This document shows positions 22,136 through 28,558 of a stretch of 31,500 nucleotides of DNA, one piece after another. Made by a program: the position numbers and the translations under genes. Location: IMG/VR virus record IMGVR_UViG_3300045136_000374, positions 1 through 31,500 of that record; one strand, given 5' to 3'. The notes below the pieces were generated by a model, which worked only from the letters and a program-made list of their open reading frames with translations, was not told the DNA's origin and did not search any database. Every line of letters begins with the position of its first letter. The first letter of the stretch is position 1. The DNA comes from a virus.

Positions 22136-22456
22136 ACCGAGACGATCGGCCTCGGCCACGATAACGTCCCAGTCCTTCACGTCCTCTACCGGCTCGAAGA
22201 GGTGCACGAATCCCGGCGCGTCGAACGGGCAGAACTCATCGAGCGCGCCCTTCACGATCCAAGAGCCCGGCTTCGCGCGCATTACTGTCTGGCCCACTAC
22301 CGGAATGATGATGTCGCCGTCCGGGGCCTGGTAGGCATACGGGCGCCTGTTGATGGACTGGTAAGTGTTGATCCAAGCAAGGAGCGTCTGCGGCGTCTCG
22401 GGCGGCGCGAAGCGCTTCGCTTCGACGATGTAGGGTTTCTTCCGGAAGAACGGCAT
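22124..22456 (-). CDS. Conserved phage protein with 'PGSWIVKG' motif (110 aa)
   Basis: The protein opens MPFFRKKPYIVEAKRF and contains MRAKPGSWIVKGALDEFCPFDAPGFVHLFEPV. The 'PGxWIVKGxxxEFxPxxPxxFxxxFEPV' core is very common in phage proteins of unknown function. It is probably a small beta-rich soluble protein. It is the last gene of the minus-strand operon and meets the lysozyme-like gene tail to tail, overlapping it by 12 bases. No obvious terminator separates them. Confidence 0.75.
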   Translation of the reverse strand: MPFFRKKPYIVEAKRFAPPETPQTLLAWINTYQSINRRPYAYQAPDGDIIIPVVGQTVMRAKPGSWIVKGALDEFCPFDAPGFVHLFEPVEDVKDWDVIVAEADRLGLDH

Positions 22457-22460
22457 CGTT

Positions 22461-22607
22461 TCACCAACCGGTCAGAACCTCGAAGCTCTTCCAGTCGTCC
22501 TTGATTGCGTCCTCTACCAGAAGCTGAGGATGAACGTTCTCGTATCCTTCTGGACTGTCTAGAAGGCCTTGCGCTCCATGAGTCAGTGCTTCATGAATAC
22601 AAGCCAA
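22461..22607 (-). CDS. Possible small protein, TTG start (48 aa), uncertain
   Basis: The 126-base gap between the methyltransferase stop and the next gene reads like protein in one frame (LLDSPEGYENVHPQLLVEDAIKDDWKSFEVLTGW) and ends four bases before the next ATG. No ATG or GTG is present close by; the nearest usable start is TTG 22607, inside the methyltransferase end. It may instead be the remnant of a longer gene. No family is recognised. Confidence 0.3.
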   Translation of the reverse strand: MACIHEALTHGAQGLLDSPEGYENVHPQLLVEDAIKDDWKSFEVLTGW

Positions 22608-23068
22608 TGGGTCATGCCGCGGCGGCCTGACGTGTGCCCGAAAAGCGGACGTTCTGGCGTGAGAGCCAGCACGTCTGCGAGGCGAACCTGCGTTTCGTTC
22701 CACTTGAATACGAGCACACCGTAAGGTTCCAGTACACGGAAGCATTCGGAGAATCCTGCGCGCAGGTCGTCCCGCCACCCGTGGCCGAGTTTTCCATAGC
22801 GGCTGGCCATCCATGATTCCTTTCCCGCCCGCACGATATGCGGAGGATCGAACGCGACCAGCTTGAATGTACAGTCCGGAAATGGGAGCTTTCTGAAATC
22901 GAGCTGAATATCCGGCTCGATTCTAAGTACCCGCTTTCCGTCCTCGCGGTGCGAGCGGTCTGTCACAGTGACCACCGCGCGGCGGTAGTCACCAAAAACC
23001 ACGTTCTCGTTCTTTTTCTCGAACCACATGGCTCTTGTTGAGCAGCACGGGTCAAGAATGTCCTTCAC
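22583..23068 (-). CDS. Class I SAM-dependent methyltransferase (161 aa), likely DNA methylase
   Basis: The protein opens with a short motif I-like DPCCSTRAMWF (Asp6) and has the catalytic motif DPPH at residues 74-77, the (D/N/S)PP(Y/F/W/H) class of amino methyltransferases. The following GFSECFRVLEPYGVLVFKWNE and SGRRGMTHWLVFMKH match a compact phage methylase family. With no target-recognition domain it is short. It probably methylates DNA bases (adenine N6 or cytosine N4), protecting phage DNA. It starts at GTG 23068, overlapping the nuclease gene by 17 bases. Confidence 0.8.
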   Translation of the reverse strand: MKDILDPCCSTRAMWFEKKNENVVFGDYRRAVVTVTDRSHREDGKRVLRIEPDIQLDFRKLPFPDCTFKLVAFDPPHIVRAGKESWMASRYGKLGHGWRDDLRAGFSECFRVLEPYGVLVFKWNETQVRLADVLALTPERPLFGHTSGRRGMTHWLVFMKH

Positions 23069-23378
23069 CGGTCAGCACCTCATCAACGCGCTCGCGCGAA
23101 TCAACCACCTCGACGCGCAGCCCGTATAAGCGCAGCCGCTCGATCTCCCGCTCCTGATGCGGCTGGAGCTTCTTTCCAGGTGCCTTTATCTCTACCCAGA
23201 TCGGATCTCTCGGCCTATTGAGAACCAAAGTACTGTCAAGAAGCGACTCGATGATCGGAGGCAGCAACACCAGCCTATCCGGCGCACCTCGCCGGCCGAT
23301 CCAGCGCACCTTGCGCACGATACCACCGATGGCCGTCACGCGCTCGACCAGATAGCGCTCAATGTCCCGTTCGCGCAT
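23052..23378 (-). CDS. VRR-NUC domain nuclease (108 aa)
   Basis: The whole protein is a single VRR-NUC (PD-(D/E)XK-type) domain. It has an N-terminal RERDIERYLVERVTAIGGIVRKVRW, the GAPDRLVLLP box with catalytic Asp, and WVEIKAPGKKLQPHQEREIERLR with the E-x-K pair and conserved Gln. It closes with YGLRVEVVDSRERVDEVL. Stand-alone VRR-NUC proteins in phages are thought to resolve branched DNA, e.g. Holliday junctions. ATG 23378 is preferred over a GTG one codon earlier. This phage thus carries two possible resolvases, the other being RusA. Confidence 0.87.
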   Translation of the reverse strand: MRERDIERYLVERVTAIGGIVRKVRWIGRRGAPDRLVLLPPIIESLLDSTLVLNRPRDPIWVEIKAPGKKLQPHQEREIERLRLYGLRVEVVDSRERVDEVLTGEGHS

Positions 23379-23393
23379 CACGGTTAGAATCGG

Positions 23394-23723
23394 TCAACGT
23401 GCATCAGCCCGCATGTCCACCTTGACCACCACGTCCTCGAAGCGCGCGCCGTCCTTGCAGATGAAGTTGAACACGCCCTGGCGCCCGGCGTGCAACACAA
23501 GTTCCTTGAGTCCGTCGTTCTTCCGGCAGACCCACTCGGCGATCCTGATGAGGCTCGGAGAAACGGCCGTGTGGCCCGTGCCAGCAGTCGCGACATGCTC
23601 GCCTTGCGAGCTGTAGAGACCCAGAGCGAGCGCTGCCGCGACACCGAGCGCGAATCCAACTAGAGTTCGCCTCGCGTCCCGCTTGCGTAGCGCCTCCTCA
23701 GTGGTGTAGACGCGAGAGCTCAC
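23394..23723 (-). CDS. One-pass membrane protein, unknown function (109 aa)
   Basis: GTG 23723 overlaps the stop of the upstream gene (GTGA), which fixes the start; a longer reading would overlap that gene fully. Residues ~19-37 (RTLVGFALGVAAALALGLYSS) are a membrane span. The external part has two cysteines (WVCRKN ... FICKDGARFEDVVVKV) that could form a disulfide. No family is recognised. Its place amid DNA-metabolism genes could mean a host-takeover or envelope role, which is speculative. Confidence 0.65.
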   Translation of the reverse strand: MSSRVYTTEEALRKRDARRTLVGFALGVAAALALGLYSSQGEHVATAGTGHTAVSPSLIRIAEWVCRKNDGLKELVLHAGRQGVFNFICKDGARFEDVVVKVDMRADAR

Positions 23724-23914
23724 CGAGTTAGCTCCGGGCACCACTCCGGGTGTCCGTTCTCCAACGCACCGCACGCGCTCATCGTCTCGCTGCACGGCGC
23801 GCCCCAGAACTCGCCTCTCGGCTCGCGCCATGTCCGAAGATACTGGCAGTCGAGACAGGCTCGACCGTCCTGAAAAATCGCCTCGACAGTCTTTTCGATC
23901 TTGGGTTGGTTCAT
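23720..23914 (-). CDS. Small Cys-rich, probably zinc-binding protein (64 aa)
   Basis: ATG 23914 overlaps the stop of the upstream Mom-like gene (ATGA), so this start is preferred over a GTG five codons earlier. Five cysteines are arranged as CLDC, GAPC, SAC and EWC within ~40 residues, suggesting a metal-bound small domain. No family is recognised. Both ends are coupled to neighbours, so it is translated as part of the operon. Confidence 0.65.
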   Translation of the reverse strand: MNQPKIEKTVEAIFQDGRACLDCQYLRTWREPRGEFWGAPCSETMSACGALENGHPEWCPELTR

Positions 23915-24465
23915 ACGTCTCGTCCCCACCTCACCTTCGGCCCCGGTGCCTGAGCGACTCTTCTGTCCCGTTTACTTCGAACCCAGTTGCCACTCCTATT
24001 TACAGCCTCCGCTTTCCAGCCGGCTGCAGCGTAGATAGTGCCTCGATGAACATCGCAGTCCTGGTAGCTGATTAGGTGCACAATGTGCGGCCATTTATTT
24101 TTGATCAGTCTCGCCATTACGGCGAGCATTCTGCTTGCTGTGTTCTTCGGGGCATCCGAAGAGATGGCGAATCGCCTCAACTCAAGCCAATTTCGACCAT
24201 TTAAAAGCCGAGCAATAGGACTCGTCCAGATAGCCACGGCGTAATAGCGGCCGTCGTATTCCGCACCGTAACAGACCAAGTGCCTTGTTCGTTGCAGATT
24301 GTTTTTAGACGCATATGGCAGCCTTGAATGCCAAAGCTCGTTAAGTTGTATCGCCCGCTCCAGAGATATTTCACCGATGTTGAGTTGGAGCGGCGATTCT
24401 GGACTAGACCAACCTGTTCCATCATGAAAAAGCGGATACGCAGCTCTCGTTGTATCGTTACTCAC
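23911..24465 (-). CDS. Mom-like GNAT-fold protein (candidate DNA modification)
   Basis: This 184-residue protein carries LELRRFAISSDAPKNTASRMLAVMARLI and LISYQDCDVHRGTIYAAAGWK. This resembles the acetyltransferase-like core of phage Mu Mom and related proteins (RM-I--DAP-N--S-ML ... ISY-D---H-GTIY-A-GW). Mom changes adenine to N6-methylcarbamoyl-adenine and blocks restriction. The gene is clearly lower in GC than its neighbours, a sign of recent gain. It starts at GTG 24465 with only a weak ribosome site. A general acetyltransferase of unknown target is the alternative. Confidence 0.65.
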   Translation of the reverse strand: MSNDTTRAAYPLFHDGTGWSSPESPLQLNIGEISLERAIQLNELWHSRLPYASKNNLQRTRHLVCYGAEYDGRYYAVAIWTSPIARLLNGRNWLELRRFAISSDAPKNTASRMLAVMARLIKNKWPHIVHLISYQDCDVHRGTIYAAAGWKAEAVNRSGNWVRSKRDRRVAQAPGPKVRWGRDV

Positions 24466-24469
24466 ACAA

Positions 24470-24610
24470 TTACCGGCTACGGATAAAATCTCTTACAAGC
24501 TCGATGTCCTCGCGCAACCAGTCGAACCTATCTACCGGTATGCGCTGGATCTGGTAGCCTGCCGCCTCGACGGCGGCGATGGCCTTCTCGTCAAAACGGA
24601 ATGTCTCCAT
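24470..24610 (-). CDS. Small protein downstream of SSB (46 aa)
   Basis: The ATG at 24610 follows GGGGGCGAAG and lies inside the 3' end of ssb, overlapping it by 20 bases. The 46 residues (opening METFRFDEKAIAAVEAAGYQ) form an acidic helical protein. It resembles no recognised family. Close coupling to ssb suggests co-translation; its role in recombination or replication is only a guess. Confidence 0.55.
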   Translation of the reverse strand: METFRFDEKAIAAVEAAGYQIQRIPVDRFDWLREDIELVRDFIRSR

Positions 24611-25001
24611 CTTCGCCCCCATCCTTCGGGGCAGGCTCATGCTGCTCCTTCTCGTCTTCCTGCCTCGACTTCTTGGACTTCGAGATGAGCTGGACCTCGT
24701 TCGCCACGACCTCGACCGTCGAGCGCTCGAGGCCGTCCTTACCCTGCCAGCGCCTGCGGCGAAGCCTCCCCTCGATGTAGACCTGATCGCCTTTGCCGAG
24801 GCGCTCAGACGCGAACTTCGCGGCCTGCCCGAAGATGACCACATCGTGCCATTCCGGTTTCTTCGGAAGATTGGCCTCCCGATTGCCGAAGTGCTCGTCG
24901 GTAGCGACCGAGAACGAGATAACCTCTCTCCCGTCCGCAAGGTGCGCGACCCTGGGGTTTGCGCCGATGCGCCCGACTAGGATGACCTTGTTGATGCTCA
25001 T
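24591..25001 (-). CDS. ssb: Single-stranded DNA-binding protein
   Basis: This is a 136-residue bacterial-type SSB. The OB fold is evident: INKVILVGRIGANPRVAHLADGREVISFSVATDE, then EWHDVVIFGQAAKFASERLGKGDQVYIEGRLRRRRWQGKDG. A charged linker ends in the conserved acidic tip GEDGDIPF, which recruits partner proteins. The start is ATG 25001, overlapping the exonuclease stop as TGATG with GGAGGG upstream. It coats single strands during phage replication and recombination with the neighbouring exonuclease and annealing protein. Confidence 0.93.
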   Translation of the reverse strand: MSINKVILVGRIGANPRVAHLADGREVISFSVATDEHFGNREANLPKKPEWHDVVIFGQAAKFASERLGKGDQVYIEGRLRRRRWQGKDGLERSTVEVVANEVQLISKSKKSRQEDEKEQHEPAPKDGGEDGDIPF

Positions 25002-26377
25002 CACTTCCCTCCGAGGAACGTCGCCTTCGCCTCCTCGAGCCTCGAGATGAGGCGGTCCACGATCGCCGGAAACTCGTCGGCCTTCACGAACCAGCCCCCC
25101 TTCTTGGATTCGATCCTCTTGAACCCGAGGGCTTCGAGCCCCTGCTCGCTGACGTAGAGAGGCGCGATCCTGCCGTTGATCTGCCCGAGCGAAAGCGTGC
25201 GGGCCTTCCCCTTCGCCTGGGTGGAGGCAAGCGAGGCTGCGAGCTCTGCCTCGAGCCTTGCGACCGCTTCGGCTGCGGCCTGTTCAGCCCCTGATAGCGT
25301 CCGGCGTCCCTTGATGGCTTCTGCGATTCTGATCGAGACCTCGTTCGGGGTGTCTTCCCCGAAGCGCGCCCGAAGACGCTCGACCGAGCGCTTGATGATC
25401 TCGATCTTGATCGCTTCTTTTCGCGCCCGCACCTCCTTGTCGAGCTTGAGGCGCACCGAGCGGCACTCGGATGCGATCTCGTCGAAGGCCATGAAGATCG
25501 TTGCGAGGTCTGGCACCTGCGAGAGCACGGCCTCCCTTGCGGTCTGAAGCTTTCCCTCGAGCTCCTTGCACCATCCGACCGCAGCCTCCGCTTTCGCGAA
25601 CTCTTCGTCCGTCTTGGGCTCGAGGTCGATCGAGCGGATTGCAGCGAGCGCGGCCGCCCTCCATTCCTTGACGTTCGTAGAGAGGACGCGCCCCTCCACC
25701 CGAACGCTCACCACGGGAAGCGCCGAGGGTGCCTCGACCTCGGGTTCGACCGCGACAGCGGAAAGCCTCTTCGTGGTTTCCGGGTCCTCAAGGTCGCGCT
25801 TCAGGTTCTTCCACCCCTCCACCAGTGCCGCCCTGAGATTCGGGTTCGACCGGTATTCGCAGGTCAGCATGTGCTCGGGCGTGCCGTCGCTAAGCACGTA
25901 GAGGACGCGCTCAGCCCCGCTCACCAATAGCTGGTGCTCGAGCTGCCAGATATGGTGGGCCGGAGGTTTTCCGTGGAGCTTCAGGTGTTCGGCATCGAGC
26001 TGGTTCAGAAGCTTGTGCTCAAAGCCGGCCGAGCCGTCCATGAGAAGCCCGTCCATAGAGGCGAGCATCGGAATCCCATCCACCTCGGCCGAGATGACCG
26101 CAGGGAAGAGTTCTTCTCCCCCGAAGAAGGACGCCTCGACGTGCGGCCTGATCGAAGCCTCGGCCTCGATCCCTTTTGCGAAGAGGGCTTTGGTGGGCTC
26201 GTCGAATTCCCGTTCCTGACGCGTGATCAGCCGCCGCAGAAGGTCGTCGCGTGAAGCGTAGGGGCTTGCGCCCATCATCGCGGGGGCGTCAGAAGCGCAG
26301 AAATGGCGCGCCCGAAGCTCACGCCACTCGTCCGTGCCCTGACGCACATCATGCACCTTCCGGTTCCGGATTCTCAT
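25001..26377 (-). CDS. YqaJ-family recombination exonuclease (458 aa)
   Basis: The N-terminal ~200 residues form a YqaJ/lambda-Exo-type nuclease: RQGTDEWRELRARHFCASDAPAMMGASPY, LFAKGIEAEASIRP, LASMDGLLMDGSAGFEHKLL (catalytic D...E-x-K) and HHIWQLEHQLLVSGAERVLYV. The remaining ~250 residues are a helical, coiled-coil-rich extension with a C-terminal LYVSEQGLEALGFKRI. The enzyme would digest one strand to feed annealing by the upstream gene product. ATG 26377 has AAGGAGG nine bases upstream and overlaps the partner gene by 29 bases. Confidence 0.87.
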   Translation of the reverse strand: MRIRNRKVHDVRQGTDEWRELRARHFCASDAPAMMGASPYASRDDLLRRLITRQEREFDEPTKALFAKGIEAEASIRPHVEASFFGGEELFPAVISAEVDGIPMLASMDGLLMDGSAGFEHKLLNQLDAEHLKLHGKPPAHHIWQLEHQLLVSGAERVLYVLSDGTPEHMLTCEYRSNPNLRAALVEGWKNLKRDLEDPETTKRLSAVAVEPEVEAPSALPVVSVRVEGRVLSTNVKEWRAAALAAIRSIDLEPKTDEEFAKAEAAVGWCKELEGKLQTAREAVLSQVPDLATIFMAFDEIASECRSVRLKLDKEVRARKEAIKIEIIKRSVERLRARFGEDTPNEVSIRIAEAIKGRRTLSGAEQAAAEAVARLEAELAASLASTQAKGKARTLSLGQINGRIAPLYVSEQGLEALGFKRIESKKGGWFVKADEFPAIVDRLISRLEEAKATFLGGK

Positions 26378-27317
26378 TGGTGTCCTCCTTTTCCAAGGCC
26401 ATGATGGCGGAGATCTGCGCTTCCGAGAGCCGGTAGCGCGTGGAAAGCATCGAGACGATGTCGGCCGGCTTCTGCCGCCCCGACTTCACGCGCGAGCGCC
26501 AGGTGGGGAGGTTCTTCTTCATCTGCTCTTCCGGGTATTCCGGAAGCTCCCCTTTCGATGGCGCGCCGAACCAGTCCTCGGGCTTGCTGATCCCGTCCTT
26601 GATGCTGTTGTAAATCTTCCCGAGCTGGACGATGAGGGCGGGCGTGATGCTCTCGATCCTTCGCCCGATCCGGGCCTCGATCTGGGCCTTGCCCACGCCC
26701 ACCTCCTCGAACCGTTCCAGCATGGCCTTGACCCTTTCCGGGGTCGCCTGCGCTTTGGTGTGCAGTGTGAGCTCGCATTGGCGCACCGCCGCCTCCTGCA
26801 CGTCCCCGGGGATCACCGCAAGAATGCAGGCGCGCTTCCTGCGCGCGCCCATGTTCGCGATGAGCTCGTAGATGTCGCGCTCGTCCTTGAGCGCGTATCC
26901 GCCCTCCTTGGTGTCGCGCCAGTGCCGCACTGTGAAGCGCTTCTCGTCCCTGAAATTGGACTCCAAGTCCCAGGCATAAGCGACGCACTCGGAATAGCCC
27001 GCGGAGCGCGAGAGCTCGATCACCCCGCAGGCGATGTTTCCCCAGCGCTGAGCGAGCACCTCGGCGAGCCTGATCGAGGGGCCGGAGACCTCGGTCCCGC
27101 CCCTCACGTAGGTATAGAGGGCGGACTCGGCGAGCGATTGCCGGGTGCAGTCCTGAAGGATGCGGTCCATGGCCGTGACCGGATCCCTCGGGAAGCGCTT
27201 CGCCATCATGATCGCGCCCTGGACTTCGGCGGCCTCCCTCTGACCGAGTGCAACCGCGCTTGCGCCTGGTTGCGCCTGCTGCACCTCTTGCTTGAAGGGA
27301 TTCGAGACCTCGTTCAT
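26349..27317 (-). CDS. Putative single-strand annealing recombinase, RecT-like by context (322 aa)
   Basis: AAGGAGGGC precedes ATG 27317, the chosen start; it forms ATGA with the upstream stop. The core (QGAIMMAKRFPRDPVTAMDRILQDC, LYTYVRGGTEVSGPSIRLAEVLAQRWGNIACGV, YELIANMGARRKRACILAVIPGDV) belongs to a phage family regularly found beside YqaJ exonucleases. I do not see a textbook RecT, Erf or Rad52 signature, so annealing activity rests on this pairing with exonuclease and SSB. A C-terminal KPADIVSMLSTRYRLSEAQISAIMAL may be a small helical domain. Confidence 0.65.
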   Translation of the reverse strand: MNEVSNPFKQEVQQAQPGASAVALGQREAAEVQGAIMMAKRFPRDPVTAMDRILQDCTRQSLAESALYTYVRGGTEVSGPSIRLAEVLAQRWGNIACGVIELSRSAGYSECVAYAWDLESNFRDEKRFTVRHWRDTKEGGYALKDERDIYELIANMGARRKRACILAVIPGDVQEAAVRQCELTLHTKAQATPERVKAMLERFEEVGVGKAQIEARIGRRIESITPALIVQLGKIYNSIKDGISKPEDWFGAPSKGELPEYPEEQMKKNLPTWRSRVKSGRQKPADIVSMLSTRYRLSEAQISAIMALEKEDTNENPEPEGA

Positions 27318-27469
27318 CGCGCCCTCCTTTCGATCCTCTTTGCGAGCAACCACTTGTCCCCGAGCATGACGATCGCCCGGGCATACCGCGCAGCCTGAAC
27401 GCAGCGCGCCTTGCGCGTTGCGCCCGGGTAGAACTTCATGGCCCGCCTTGCGAGACCGAGCGCGGTCAT
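27314..27469 (-). CDS. Small basic protein (51 aa)
   Basis: This 51-residue, strongly basic, helical product (ALGLARRAMKFYPGATRKARCVQAARYARAIVML) overlaps both neighbours by four bases (ATGA at each end). It is therefore probably translated as part of the chain 27558 to 26349. No family is recognised. Nucleic-acid binding is possible from charge alone. A longer reading to 27541 overlaps the upstream peptide and is not preferred. Confidence 0.6.
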   Translation of the reverse strand: MTALGLARRAMKFYPGATRKARCVQAARYARAIVMLGDKWLLAKRIERRAR

Positions 27470-27558
27470 ACCGCGGCCTCGCTCATCAGGACGAGCACCA
27501 CCGCGACGGCAACGGCCCAGAACACGGCCGCGTCGCACCATTCCTGAAGCGCTCTCAT
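27466..27558 (-). CDS. Tiny membrane peptide, first gene of the minus operon (30 aa)
   Basis: CGGAGGAT lies six bases before ATG 27558 on the minus strand, and the stop overlaps the next start. The product (opening MRALQEWCDAAVFWAVAVAV) is one hydrophobic span with a short acidic end. It may act on the membrane, or its translation may serve as a leader signal for the operon, since it is placed right after the terminator-like hairpin. No homolog is recognised. Confidence 0.55.
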   Translation of the reverse strand: MRALQEWCDAAVFWAVAVAVVLVLMSEAAV

Positions 27559-27573
27559 TCGGGATCCTCCGAG

Positions 27574-27652
27574 AAAAAGGTGCCGGGCAAGCTCAGCATC
27601 GCACCGGAGGATGGAGTGCGAGGAGACGATATGTAGCGAGCTGCCCGGCACC
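27574..27652 (-). terminator. Terminator-like leader hairpin (possible attenuator) before the recombination operon
   Basis: On the minus strand GGTGCCGGGCA (27652-27642) plus GCTC pairs with GAGC plus TGCCCGGCACC (27589-27579), with one bulged base, and is directly followed by TTTTT (27578-27574). The ~43-base loop holds a small inner stem (GCAC/GTGC). The loop also contains ATCCTCCG (27612-27605), an exact complement of the CGGAGGAT ribosome site (27571-27564) of the first gene. The structure could stop transcription or hide the ribosome site. Confidence 0.55.
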
Positions 27653-27656
27653 GGTG

Positions 27657-27685
27657 ATTATCCTCCTTCCGACCATCTTGCGCAA
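27657..27685 (-). promoter_or_regulatory. Promoter of the minus-strand recombination operon
   Basis: The -35 TTGCGC (27685-27680) and the -10 GATAAT (27662-27657, five of six matches) are spaced by 17 bases. Start of transcription would be near 27650, so the RNA begins within the leader hairpin. The -35 shares the palindrome TTGCGCAA with the opposing promoter. Confidence 0.55.
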
Positions 27686-27706
27686 TGTTGACAGATGTCA
27701 TACGAT
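27678..27706 (+). promoter_or_regulatory. Promoter of the Cro-like/replication operon
   Basis: The -35 TTGCGC (27678-27683) and the -10 TACGAT (27701-27706, four of six matches) are spaced by 17 bases. Start of transcription would be near 27713, giving a leader of about 17 bases to ATG 27730. The -10 lies between the first two operator half-sites. Confidence 0.5.
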
Positions 27707-27729
27707 ATTGTCAAGGAGGATGTTGACAA
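27685..27729. promoter_or_regulatory. Operator: three TTGACA half-sites at the divergent promoters
   Basis: ATGTTGACA occurs at 27685-27693 and again at 27720-27728. Between them TGTCAA (27709-27714) is the inverted copy. The first and second form an inverted repeat around the plus-strand -10; the third lies between the AAGGAGG ribosome site and ATG of the Cro-like gene. This is the expected place for self-repression by that protein. Confidence 0.6.
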
Positions 27730-27927
27730 ATGCCAAGTCCTGACCCTGCCTTGGACGTCCACGCTGTGGTGAAGAAGCTCGGTGGCACGACCAGGGCCGC
27801 TGTCTTCTTCGAGGTCACGCCTTCTGCGGTGAGCAAATGGAAGCTACGCGGCAGACTCCCGAAGGCCAAGGCTATGTATCTCCGCGTTGCCAAGCCGGAG
27901 GTCTATGCCGCTGCAATGAAGGGGTAA
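27730..27927 (+). CDS. Cro/YdaS-like helix-turn-helix repressor (65 aa)
   Basis: The 65-residue length and sequence HAVVKKLGGTTRAAVFFEVTPSAVSKWKLRGRLPKAKAMYLRVAKPEVYA are typical of Cro-like DNA-binding proteins; the helix-turn-helix spans residues ~19-40. AAGGAGG lies nine bases upstream of ATG. It is encoded next to a divergent promoter pair with TTGACA repeats, its likely binding sites. It probably controls both early operons. No CI-like partner is visible in the window, so a lysogeny switch is not shown. Confidence 0.85.
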   Translation: MPSPDPALDVHAVVKKLGGTTRAAVFFEVTPSAVSKWKLRGRLPKAKAMYLRVAKPEVYAAAMKG

Positions 27928-27931
27928 GGCC

Positions 27932-28555
27932 ATGGTGACCGAGATTCTGGCAGCCCGCGTTCTAAGGTCCCAGAAGGTCGAGGCCATCGGCTCGTTCGAG
28001 GCCGAGCGCCTCTACTACAGGATGCTCTTGGCTGCTGACCAATTGGGGAGGCTCAAGGGCGGCACCAAAGCGATCGCTGCGGCTTGCTTCCCGAGCAAGG
28101 CTCGGGAGATCGAGACCGAGTGTGAGCTTTGGCTCGCCGAGCTCATCCGCGCGGGACTAGTCACGGTCCGCGAGGGCGAACGGGGAACGCAAGTCCAGAT
28201 CGTGGACCCTCTTGCGCGGCATGATGCGGCTCAGGCTGTGCTGCCCATCCCGGAGATGGCTTCGCCGCCCAAGGCGAAGGTGGCCTCACCTCTTCAAGAG
28301 GCCGCGCGCCGGGTGCTCGCGTTCCTGAACGAGAAGGCGGGGCGGGCGTTCGAACCCTGCGAGCCCAACATCGGGTTGATCATCGCTCGCATCAAGGAAG
28401 GTGCCACGGAAGAGAAGCTCCGGCAGGTGGTGGTGAGGAAGTGCCGCGAGTGGAAGGGCACCGAGATGGAGAAATACCTCCGCCCCAAGACGCTGTTTAA
28501 CCGCACGAACTTCGCCCAGTATGTCGGCGAGCTCGTGCCGAGACTGGAGGACTGA
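27932..28555 (+). CDS. Replication protein with Phg_2220-type C-terminal domain (207 aa)
   Basis: Residues ~15-95 form a helical, winged-helix-like region (EAERLYYRMLLAADQLGRLKGGTKAIAAACFPSKAREIETECELWLAELIRAGLV). The C-terminal ~85 residues (VLAFLNEKAGRAFEPCEPNIGLIIARIKEGATEEKLRQVVVRKC ... LRPKTLFNRTNFAQYVGEL) are the conserved phage replisome domain Phg_2220_C, linked to DnaD-like and replication-initiation proteins. It probably opens or marks the phage origin. It starts four bases after the Cro-like gene with an AAGGGG ribosome site. Confidence 0.82.
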   Translation: MVTEILAARVLRSQKVEAIGSFEAERLYYRMLLAADQLGRLKGGTKAIAAACFPSKAREIETECELWLAELIRAGLVTVREGERGTQVQIVDPLARHDAAQAVLPIPEMASPPKAKVASPLQEAARRVLAFLNEKAGRAFEPCEPNIGLIIARIKEGATEEKLRQVVVRKCREWKGTEMEKYLRPKTLFNRTNFAQYVGELVPRLED

Positions 28556-28558
28556 GCA

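Noticed and set aside
22110-22160. Bidirectional terminator between the convergent operons
   Set aside because: Only short stems (e.g. CAGG/CCTG, CCGAG/CTCGG) without T-runs are present, and the genes overlap here.
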